Shown here one piece after another: positions 35,797 through 41,530 of a stretch of 41,530 nucleotides of DNA (position 1 is its first letter; every line of letters begins with the position of its first letter). Under the pieces are notes generated by a model. It had not been told where the DNA came from. It saw only the letters and a program-made list of their open reading frames with translations, and did not search any database. A program made the translations under genes and the position numbers. This DNA is from a virus. The stretch covers positions 1-41,530 of IMG/VR virus record IMGVR_UViG_3300021197_001010, one strand, 5' to 3'.

Positions 35797-38292
35797 ATGA
35801 AAAAACTACTACTATTATTATTACCATTTATAGCTTTAGCACAAGGTCCACCTAACTGTGTACCTACGACTATTATTATAAACCTTGATCAGTATCAAGG
35901 CGAAACATATTGGACTATAGAAGATACTAGCGGTAATATGCTAACCTATGGTACTAACTATGGTTCACAACCTGATTACGCTTCTGTTGTAGAGCAAAGA
36001 TGTTTACCACCAGGCCCATTAACTTTTACGATATATGATGCGTACGGAGATGGGTTAAATGGATCAATGTGGGGTGGTTTAGATGGATCTTATTATGTGG
36101 TACAATGTTATGACACTTTAGTTTCTGGTACAGACCCAGCTTTTGGTAACGACACAGCTCACGCTATTTTAGTAGCTCCATGCCCACCGATATTCGGTTG
36201 TATGGATTCTTCTTATGTAGAATTTAACCCTAGAGCAGACACAAGCGACGGCTCGTGTTCTACGTTAGTAGTATTTGGCTGTATTGATTCTACTATGTAC
36301 AACTATGATTCTACTGCTAACACGATGTCTTTAGTTCCATCTTGTGATTATACTTTAACGCTAACAGATTTAGTTGGAGATGGTTGGGCAGCATCAAATT
36401 TAGAGGTAACTCAAGGGGATAGCGTTTGGAATTTTACATTAGATACAGCTGCTTACTCTCAAGAATATACTATAAACTTAAAAGCACCTCAAGAGGTTTC
36501 ATTTAAGTTCTCGATAACACAACAAGCTTTTCAATCTGCAGCTCACTGTGGATTTAAGCTGACAAACCCATTAGGTATGACTATGATAGAGGTTATACCA
36601 CCGTTTATACAACCTTTACTTAAACGTACTGTACCAACTTATTGTGGTGATTACTGTATTGATAGAATATTTGGCTGTATGGATTCTTTAGCATTAAACT
36701 ATGTGGATACAGCAAATACTGCTTTACCATGTTTTTACGTTCTTGGTTGTACTAACTCTTCTTACTTAGAATATTATACACAAGGTTTTACGGCTGACAC
36801 TAGCGATGGATCTTGTCAGACACAAGCTGTTTGGGGTTGTACTTCTTCAAGCGCTTTTAACTACGATCCACAAGCCAACATAGATAATGGTGGTTGCATA
36901 GCCGTTGTAGTTGGTTGTATGCAGCCTTTAGCGTTTAACTACAACCCTCAAGCGAACACACCAGATACTTGTATTGCTGTTATTTATGGGTGTATGAGCT
37001 CTATAGCTTTTAATTACGACTCATTAGCTAACACAGACGACGGTAGTTGTATAAGCGTGATACAAGGTTGTACTGATAGCACTATGTTCAATTACTCACC
37101 AAGCGCTAACGTAGAGGATAGTTCTTGTGTTTCTTATATATACGGCTGTATGGATCCAACTATGTTTAACTATAGTGCTTTAGCTAATACTGATAACGGT
37201 GCGTGTATAACTTTTGTTTATGGTTGTGTAGATTCCACGATGTGGAATTACGATCCATTAGCTAACACTGATAACAACAATTGTATACCTTATATTTACG
37301 GTTGTACAAATCCTATTGCATTAAATTATGATGTATTAGCTAATACAAATAATTTCAGCTGTATACTACCAATTTATGGCTGTATGGATCCTACGGCGTT
37401 CAACTACAACCCACTGGCTAATGTTGATAACAACGCTTGTATACCTGTTGTTTTAGGTTGTACTGATCCAAGCGCTTTAAATTATAACGCTAACGCTAAT
37501 ACAGATGACTTTAGCTGTATATCACCTATATATGGTTGTATGGATTCAACTGCGTTTAATTACAATAGTTTAGCAAATGTAGATAATGGAGCTTGTATTC
37601 CTGTAATCTTAGGATGTACAGACCCAACGGCTCTTAACTATTGTGATAGCTGTAATACTGATGATTTTAGCTGTATACTACCAATTTATGGTTGTACTGA
37701 CAGTACTATGTTTAATTATAATTCCTTAGCAAATATTGATAATAGCTCTTGCGTTCCTTACATATATGGTTGTACGAACCCTTCTATGCTCAATTACAAT
37801 CCATCGGCAAACACGGAGGATTTTAGTTGTATTGCTTATATTTATGGGTGTATGGATAGTACCGCTCTTAACTTTGATTCACTTGCTAACACGCCTAACA
37901 ACTCGTGCATTAAAATCGTTATGGGTTGCATGGATCCAAACGCGTATAACTATGAATCAACTGCTAACGTTAACGATTCTATATCTTGTTTGTATGACGC
38001 TAATTGTTTTACTGGTCCAGGAAATCCTTATTGGCTAAACAATGAGTGTTACGCTTGGGTTATTTCAGTGGACGATTACTGTTGCGAAAACGAGTGGGAT
38101 ACAATATGTCAGTCAACTTATGATTACTGTGAAGGTAATTGGGTTGGACCGGTGTTAACAAGAATACAACAAACAAAAGAACTAATGATGATTACTGACT
38201 TATTAGGTAGGCCAGCAAAACAAAGTAAAAACAAACTTCTATTTTACCTTTATAATGACGGTACTGTAGAGAAAAAATTAATCAAACAATAA
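35797..38292 (+). CDS. Secreted Cys-rich 19-repeat protein with T9SS-type C-terminal sorting domain
   Basis: This 831-aa protein has a signal peptide (MKKLLLLLLPFIALAQ). Next comes a beta domain with YDAYGDGLNG, common in Bacteroidota secreted proteins. From residue 134, 19 repeats of the form GC.D..A.NYN..AN.D..SC occur, contiguous from 293 to 731, mostly 24-28 residues each with two Cys. A Cys-rich module (YCCENEWDTIC, about 760-775) precedes the tail. The last ~45 residues (MITDLLGRPAKQSKNKLLFY, then LYNDGTVEKKLIKQ) resemble the Bacteroidota 'Por secretion' C-terminal sorting domain. Predicted path: Sec export, then T9SS release or surface attachment. Role unknown: surface coat, receptor mask or matrix binding. 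Repeat count and Cys pattern are seen; T9SS use is inferred. Confidence 0.8.
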   Translation: MKKLLLLLLPFIALAQGPPNCVPTTIIINLDQYQGETYWTIEDTSGNMLTYGTNYGSQPDYASVVEQRCLPPGPLTFTIYDAYGDGLNGSMWGGLDGSYYVVQCYDTLVSGTDPAFGNDTAHAILVAPCPPIFGCMDSSYVEFNPRADTSDGSCSTLVVFGCIDSTMYNYDSTANTMSLVPSCDYTLTLTDLVGDGWAASNLEVTQGDSVWNFTLDTAAYSQEYTINLKAPQEVSFKFSITQQAFQSAAHCGFKLTNPLGMTMIEVIPPFIQPLLKRTVPTYCGDYCIDRIFGCMDSLALNYVDTANTALPCFYVLGCTNSSYLEYYTQGFTADTSDGSCQTQAVWGCTSSSAFNYDPQANIDNGGCIAVVVGCMQPLAFNYNPQANTPDTCIAVIYGCMSSIAFNYDSLANTDDGSCISVIQGCTDSTMFNYSPSANVEDSSCVSYIYGCMDPTMFNYSALANTDNGACITFVYGCVDSTMWNYDPLANTDNNNCIPYIYGCTNPIALNYDVLANTNNFSCILPIYGCMDPTAFNYNPLANVDNNACIPVVLGCTDPSALNYNANANTDDFSCISPIYGCMDSTAFNYNSLANVDNGACIPVILGCTDPTALNYCDSCNTDDFSCILPIYGCTDSTMFNYNSLANIDNSSCVPYIYGCTNPSMLNYNPSANTEDFSCIAYIYGCMDSTALNFDSLANTPNNSCIKIVMGCMDPNAYNYESTANVNDSISCLYDANCFTGPGNPYWLNNECYAWVISVDDYCCENEWDTICQSTYDYCEGNWVGPVLTRIQQTKELMMITDLLGRPAKQSKNKLLFYLYNDGTVEKKLIKQ
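36196..37989 (+). repeat. Array of 19 coding repeats (Cys-flanked NYN motif)
   Basis: Translated units begin with GC(M/T/V/I) and end at a Cys about 20-24 residues later, with a central (F/L)NY(N/D) and AN.D/E.(F/G/N/S)(S/A)C. Units 1 and 2 lie near residues 134-185, and units 3-19 run without interruption from 293 to 731. DNA identity between units is moderate, so this is an old array rather than a recent slippage product. Units alternate between YGCMD-type and LGCTD-type, suggesting two-unit duplications. Confidence 0.85.
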
Positions 38293-38309
38293 TAATTAAA
38301 AAGTAAAAA

Positions 38310-38750
38310 ATGGCAACAACAACAGCAACAATTACGCTTTCTAGTGCAGATTTACTGAGTGACAACTTGTCGTTGTCAGCTACTATGAATTTGTATAAAG
38401 GCGGCACAACAGCAACTGGATTAGATCAAATGAATTACCATAGATTAGTTGTACCAACAGGTACAAACTTTGATCTTATTGAAGAAAGCGCTGCTTTAAC
38501 AGAAGATGCAAACTACGTTTATATCATAAACAAAAACACGGATGTAACTGATTACGTGAAAATATCTATCAATGCAGAAGAAATAGGTAGATTATATGCA
38601 GGTGACTGGTTATTTATGCCTTGGGATTGTGATTTATCAGCAGCGTCAAATGACTCTAGTATAGAAATACAAGCTTACACTCACGAAGCAATTATTGAGT
38701 ATGCTTTATTCCACAATGGAGAAACTTTAGTAACAGCAACTGATTCGTAG
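38310..38750 (+). CDS. Small putative virion protein, paralogue of the next gene
   Basis: This 146-aa beta-rich protein contains KISINAEEIGRLYAGDWLFM and then PWDCD. That matches LLAAVEIGRLYGGDWMFIPW in the following gene, and the two start with the same eight residues (MATTTATI). No signal peptide or membrane segment is present. A minor head-decoration or tail-appendage role is likely from context and the beta pattern. The function is otherwise unknown. Confidence 0.68.
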   Translation: MATTTATITLSSADLLSDNLSLSATMNLYKGGTTATGLDQMNYHRLVVPTGTNFDLIEESAALTEDANYVYIINKNTDVTDYVKISINAEEIGRLYAGDWLFMPWDCDLSAASNDSSIEIQAYTHEAIIEYALFHNGETLVTATDS

Positions 38751-38784
38751 AAAATTAATTAACAATACAAATAAATAAATAAAT

Positions 38785-39210
38785 ATGGCAACAACAACAG
38801 CAACAATAACAATTGCTAGTACTGATATAGCTGATAACGCGTTTTCTGTGTCTAACACATCTACTCTTACAACAGCTGGTACTGATACTGGTATTACAGA
38901 AACTACTGGTTTAGGAAGAAAAAAGTTCGCTTCAAATTCTAACATTGTTTTGTTAGATGGTGGGTTAACTTCAGGTATAGCTGCAGATGTAACAGCAGAT
39001 AAGTCTGCTAAGGTTTACATTAAAAATATGAACGATAGAGGTGATGGTACTAAATATGTAAATATTTTACTAGCAGCTGTAGAGATTGGTAGATTATATG
39101 GTGGAGACTGGATGTTTATTCCTTGGTGCGCAGCATCTGGAAAAGATATTGAGTTTACAGCATCTGACACTACTGAGACTACTCTAGAATACACTTGTTT
39201 CTACGAATAG
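38785..39210 (+). CDS. Small putative virion protein, paralogue of the previous gene
   Basis: This 141-aa protein shares the first 23 DNA bases and the EIGRLY.GDW.F.PW core with the preceding gene, so it arose by tandem duplication. Its N-terminal third (STDIADNAFSVSNTSTLTTA) is Thr/Ser-rich and diverged from its partner. The leader is a run of AAATA units before ATG. It is likely a structural protein displayed on the virion; this is inference. Confidence 0.68.
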   Translation: MATTTATITIASTDIADNAFSVSNTSTLTTAGTDTGITETTGLGRKKFASNSNIVLLDGGLTSGIAADVTADKSAKVYIKNMNDRGDGTKYVNILLAAVEIGRLYGGDWMFIPWCAASGKDIEFTASDTTETTLEYTCFYE

Positions 39211-39213
39211 TAA

Positions 39214-39537
39214 ATGGCTCAATATTTCAATATAACAGGGGCTAGTTCTGCAGCAGCAGAGTTAACTAGAGAATTACTAGCGGTTGGTAGTAATATTAGT
39301 GTATCTAAAATGTTTTTTACAAACATACATACTACTAACCCGTGTACACTTGATTTATATATAGAAAAGAAGCTTACTGGAAAGTTTTACCTCTTAAAAG
39401 GGGTAGAACTTCCTGTAGGTGCAACTTTAGAATATGAAAACCCAGAGTTTAACAATAGCACTGGGGAGTTTGGATTATTTTTAAAACTAAACAAATCAGC
39501 TTCTGAAACACCAAGCGTAGACGTAATATTACAGTAA
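39214..39537 (+). CDS. Small putative virion protein
   Basis: This 107-aa beta-rich protein contains VSKMFFTNIHTTNPCTLDLY, then KFYLLKGVELPVGATLEYEN. The layout recalls small trimer-forming phage surface proteins, but I do not recognise a named family. It starts 3 bp after the paralogous pair and overlaps the next gene by TAATG. Confidence 0.62.
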   Translation: MAQYFNITGASSAAAELTRELLAVGSNISVSKMFFTNIHTTNPCTLDLYIEKKLTGKFYLLKGVELPVGATLEYENPEFNNSTGEFGLFLKLNKSASETPSVDVILQ

Positions 39538-40037
39538 TGACTTATACAGGAAAAGTAAATCAAATAAGACACAAAGCACTTAGGTTAACACCAACTATAA
39601 CAGGTGTTCAGTATGCTAATAACGATATTTTGTTTGACACAACTGAAATGGCTAACGCAGTTGAATCTCCTGGTGGAGCTTCTAAGCTTGTCAACGTATC
39701 TTTGTGGACAAAGTCTAATGATGTTTTTGATATAGAGTTATTGTTTTTTCAGGTAAACCAATCCATGGGTACTGTAAATGCTGGTAGAAATGTATCTGAC
39801 GCAGACTGGGCAACGGCTAAATATTTAGGACACTTAGTTTTAGATGGGTCTGAAGAGGACTACAATTACGGTGGTGGTAGAATATTTACTTTTGCAGAAA
39901 GACCAGCTCTACCAATGGTGTTGCAAGCTGAAGCTGGTTCTACTAGTGTATATTGTGCTGCTTTTTTAAGCGGAACAGATGTTACTCCATCTTTTTCAGT
40001 TGGAGATATTGAATTAATTTTTGGACTTGAATTATAA
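39537..40037 (+). CDS. Putative minor structural protein
   Basis: This 166-aa protein reads as a beta-sandwich (KLVNVSLWTKSNDVFDIELL and FFQVNQSMG), with SDADWATAKYLGHLVLDGSE in the middle and SFSVGDIELIFGLEL at the end. Neighbours and composition suggest a virion surface protein. The start is coupled to the upstream stop (TAATG), and the endolysin candidate starts 4 bp downstream. Confidence 0.62.
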   Translation: MTYTGKVNQIRHKALRLTPTITGVQYANNDILFDTTEMANAVESPGGASKLVNVSLWTKSNDVFDIELLFFQVNQSMGTVNAGRNVSDADWATAKYLGHLVLDGSEEDYNYGGGRIFTFAERPALPMVLQAEAGSTSVYCAAFLSGTDVTPSFSVGDIELIFGLEL

Positions 40038-40041
40038 TAAC

Positions 40042-40497
40042 ATGATAAGTAAACACATAAGCGATAAGGAAGGAGTGTATAGCATAACAGCGACACGTAA
40101 AGGTTTAGACAACACGCCAAACCAATTTGAGTTAGCTAACATGAAGGAAATAGCTGAGCAAGTATTTGAACCATTAAGAGAATGGGTTGGTGGACCTATT
40201 AGGATTAATAGTTTTTATAGGGGTAAAGCTTTAAATAAAGCTATTGGTGGATCAACATCGTCTCAACACTGTAAGGGTCAAGCTATGGATATAGATGATG
40301 GTGGGTGTAAAAAGACTAATGCTGAGATGTACGCTTGGATTAAAGAGAATTTAAACTTTGATCAAATGATCTGGGAGTTTGGTGATGATAAAAATCCAAA
40401 CTGGGTACATGTTAGTTATGTCAATGAAATTGACAATAGAAATCGATGTTTAAAAGCCTATAAAGAAGGTGGTAAAACAAAATACAAAGTAATATAA
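40042..40497 (+). CDS. M15-type zinc peptidase, probable endolysin
   Basis: This 151-aa protein is predicted to cleave peptide bonds in peptidoglycan at lysis. It carries the M15/VanY-like zinc motif SSQHCKGQAMDIDD (His and Asp ligands) and a later WVHVSY supplying the third ligand. RINSFYRGKALNKAIGG before the motif matches the 'SGYRS..LN..VGG' segment of peptidase M15A-type endolysins. No signal peptide is present, so a holin or another route is needed. I chose the ATG at 40042 over an in-frame one at 40021: the later start lies just after the upstream stop and follows the A/T-rich leader TTATAATAAC, while the earlier one would overlap coding sequence. Confidence 0.85.
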   Translation: MISKHISDKEGVYSITATRKGLDNTPNQFELANMKEIAEQVFEPLREWVGGPIRINSFYRGKALNKAIGGSTSSQHCKGQAMDIDDGGCKKTNAEMYAWIKENLNFDQMIWEFGDDKNPNWVHVSYVNEIDNRNRCLKAYKEGGKTKYKVI

Positions 40498-40498
40498 C

Positions 40499-40738
40499 AT
40501 GGCAATACTAGCAACAATAGCTGGCGTACCTTTATTCACAACAATACAAGAAGCTTTAGATTGGGCAGCTGCTAACAATTTAAGTGGGTATCACATTCAT
40601 AATTACCAAGGACAACAAGGTTACATGGGTGGAGCAAGCCATTTAGAAGCAACCGGCATGCCTATTAATAGTAACGCGCCAACAACAAATCAATCAACAT
40701 CTAGTTCTTCCATTGGAAGCGGTGGTGGGGGTTATTAA
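40499..40738 (+). CDS. Small putative structural protein with His/Gly-rich core
   Basis: This 79-aa protein begins ILATIAGVPLFTTIQEALDW and contains YHIHNYQGQQGYMGGASH, then a disordered Ser/Thr/Gly tail. I have the impression that similar short proteins occur near structural genes in other phages, with no known role. Two close His residues (HIH) and a later His could bind metal. It is the last sizeable gene of the + strand module. Confidence 0.6.
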   Translation: MAILATIAGVPLFTTIQEALDWAAANNLSGYHIHNYQGQQGYMGGASHLEATGMPINSNAPTTNQSTSSSSIGSGGGGY

Positions 40739-40753
40739 ATATGTGGTTAGTAA

Positions 40754-40843
40754 GTGATTCATAAGATATTTTTATATTACACAGTGTTTTGTGTGTTAGC
40801 ACTTTTAATAACCTATATAGCTACTAAGAAAAATGATATTTGA
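40754..40843 (+). CDS. Candidate 29-residue membrane peptide (GTG start)
   Basis: The frame runs from GTG at 40754, just after an in-frame TAA, to TGA. It encodes a peptide with one hydrophobic span (IFLYYTVFCVLALLITYIA) and a Lys-rich end (TKKND). A 7-codon ATG frame at 40741 (MWLVSDS) overlaps its start; a +1 shift would join the two into a longer membrane peptide. Either this is a tiny real gene, a decayed one, or chance. Confidence 0.25.
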   Translation: MIHKIFLYYTVFCVLALLITYIATKKNDI

Positions 40844-40860
40844 AATAAAAATTACAGAAG

Positions 40861-40880
40861 AAGATCTTGTTAAAGATCTT
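40861..40880. repeat. Inverted repeat AAGATCTT-GTTA-AAGATCTT
   Basis: Two copies of the self-complementary octamer AAGATCTT lie at 40861-40868 and 40873-40880, separated by four bases, so the DNA can fold as a hairpin. It sits between the last + strand gene and the terminator. It may be part of the termination region or a protein site; it has no T tract of its own. Confidence 0.6.
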
Positions 40881-40892
40881 AATATATAAAAA

Positions 40893-40918
40893 AAAGGGAG
40901 CCGTTAAGCTCCCTTTCT
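40893..40918. terminator. Bidirectional rho-independent terminator between convergent modules
   Basis: AAAGGGAGC (40893-40901) pairs perfectly with GCTCCCTTT (40908-40916) around a six-base loop. An A run precedes it and T-rich sequence follows, so a U-rich tail forms on either strand. It is the only strong hairpin between the + strand structural genes ending at 40738 and the - strand genes ending at 40987, and would stop transcription from both sides. Confidence 0.88.
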
Positions 40919-40986
40919 TCATTTTCATTACTTACGTTTGAACTGCCGCGTATTTCACTGTAGTTCAAATTTATCTAATACCGTTT

Positions 40987-41175
40987 CTAGAACGCAGCAT
41001 TTTTTTGGTCTTGAACTTCAACCCTAATTGTTTGAGCCATAGCCTTAACTCGTTGCATAGCTTTTCTAACCCGTGTTCCTGCTGAGTTATTTCCTTCTAT
41101 AAATTTAGTTACATCAGATTGACAATCGTTAATTACATCTTGTAATTGATCGAACTCGTTATTTAATTTATTCAT
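40987..41175 (-). CDS. Histone H1-like (Hc1-type) small DNA-binding protein
   Basis: This is a 62-aa protein, taking the start at ATG 41175. That start has the leader AAATTAAATAAA and follows the upstream stop by 14 bp; a longer frame from 41226 would overlap the upstream gene. It contains IEGNNSAGTRVRKAMQRVKA, matching the 'GNKAAGTRARK' signature of Bacteroidota histone H1-like proteins, followed by AQTIRVEVQDQKN. Such proteins bind DNA through the basic helix and may compact or organise it. Here it could act on phage or host DNA during infection. It is encoded next to a ribonucleotide reductase gene, not with the virion genes, so an intracellular role is more likely than packaging. Confidence 0.7.
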   Translation of the reverse strand: MNKLNNEFDQLQDVINDCQSDVTKFIEGNNSAGTRVRKAMQRVKAMAQTIRVEVQDQKNAAF

Positions 41176-41189
41176 TTTATTTAATTTGA

Positions 41190-41530
41190 TTATAAGCTTG
41201 TAATTTCGCAGACTCCACCGGCACAAGCTAATTCACCTGACAGATCTGTTTCGTCAGTCATTTCAACAATCATAGATAAATCTACATCGTTTAACAACTT
41301 AACTCTTTTGTTGAACTCTTCTTCGGTTATATCCTCAAATGGAGCTTGAGTATATGTTCCACCATCATAAGGTAGAACTGATAAACCGTTGTAACACTCT
41401 CTGTTATCCCACATCCATTTTCCAGCTTTATCCCATTCATCTTCTTTTAAACTAATTGTTGCAGACACGTTGTGAGTATTAGAGCCTTTCCTATGTCCAG
41501 GCTTAACCCATTCGGTAGCAACTTTTTTAA
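41190..41530 (-). CDS. C-terminus of cobalamin-dependent (class II) ribonucleoside-triphosphate reductase, truncated at window edge
   Basis: The frame stays open to the window end, giving at least 113 residues. It contains EWVKPGHRKGSNTHNVSATI, then KWMWDNRECYNGLSVLPYDG and TYTQAPFEDITEEEFN, which I recognise from the C-terminal region of adenosylcobalamin-dependent reductases. The end, ELACAGGVCEITSL, supplies the C-terminal Cys pair (CAGGVC) that re-reduces the active site. The enzyme converts ribonucleotides to deoxyribonucleotides for phage DNA synthesis. A GTG at 41468 is not the true start because the matching sequence continues upstream. It lies on the opposite strand to the virion genes and ends 14 bp before the histone-like gene. 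Confidence 0.83.
   Translation of the reverse strand, partial: KKVATEWVKPGHRKGSNTHNVSATISLKEDEWDKAGKWMWDNRECYNGLSVLPYDGGTYTQAPFEDITEEEFNKRVKLLNDVDLSMIVEMTDETDLSGELACAGGVCEITSL

Noticed and set aside
36196-37989. Possible CRISPR or DNA satellite array because of regular spacing
   Set aside because: The repetition is in the protein code: units keep frame, Cys and NYN positions while DNA varies, and there are no conserved direct repeats with unique spacers.
37736-38038. 100-codon + strand frame inside the repeat protein gene
   Set aside because: It is an alternate frame of the repeat array; its hydrophobic product mirrors the repeats shifted by one base.
40833-40889. 18-codon ATG frame (MIFEIKITEEDLVKDLNI) overlapping the micropeptide end
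   Set aside because: Very short, covers the inverted repeat, and shows no feature beyond chance; noted only as part of the junction.
41190-41468. Treating the GTG at 41468 as the start of a 92-aa - strand gene
   Set aside because: The frame is open to the window edge and the residues upstream (EWVKPGHRKGSNTHNV) continue the reductase similarity, so it is the tail of a longer gene.
1-41530. tRNA genes, integrase, transposase or attachment sites
   Set aside because: No cloverleaf, recombinase motif or terminal-repeat structure was seen on reading; tRNA and repeat-search programs would be needed to exclude them fully.

Overview
This window reads as the late (virion and lysis) half of a tailed phage genome, probably a short-tailed (podovirus-type) phage of a marine Bacteroidota/Flavobacteria-like host. 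The host call rests on four things. The DNA is AT-rich. Starts lie behind A/T-only leaders with no Shine-Dalgarno sequence. One protein carries what looks like a type IX secretion (T9SS) C-terminal sorting domain, which is a Bacteroidota-specific export route. A small protein resembles the Bacteroidota histone H1-like (Hc1) family. The large terminase, portal, major capsid protein and the very long tail-stabilisation ('muzzle') protein all resemble crAss-like phages (Crassvirales and marine relatives such as the Cellulophaga podoviruses). That placement is from remembered motifs, not from a search.

Layout. 2-115: tail end of an upstream gene, possibly the small terminase. 115-10430: packaging and head module (TerL, portal, scaffold-like, major capsid protein, one unknown, two connector/ring proteins), with a strong UUCG hairpin terminator just after the capsid gene. 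10434-18826: a 2064-aa stabilisation protein followed by two appendage-like proteins; the first two of these genes look richer in G+C. 18877-32921: four proteins that look like internal/ejected cargo: an Ala/Gln-rich protein, an unknown 630-aa protein, a GH19-like muralytic protein with a coiled-coil tail and a calcium-binding loop, and a 3174-aa giant carrying an HExxH zinc-protease motif and a complete HAD-phosphatase motif set. 32956-38292: an unusual envelope-directed cassette with an outer-membrane beta-barrel candidate, basic proteins, a single-pass membrane protein, an exported thioredoxin-fold protein lacking CxxC, a 27-aa Cys/Lys peptide and a 19-repeat secreted Cys-rich protein with a T9SS-type tail. 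38310-40738: small putative virion proteins, a paralogous pair among them, and an M15-type peptidase endolysin.

The + strand module ends at about 40.74 kb in a short gap holding a bidirectional terminator. Beyond it, genes run on the - strand: a histone H1-like protein and, running off the window, the C-terminus of a cobalamin-dependent ribonucleotide reductase. That looks like the edge of a replication/nucleotide module transcribed toward the structural module.

The most interesting content is the envelope cassette, especially the T9SS-type repeat protein, whose Cys-rich repeat also occurs once near the C-terminus of the stabilisation protein. Next come the giant multi-domain cargo protein and the phage-borne histone H1-like gene. 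I saw no tRNA, CRISPR array, integrase or transposase.
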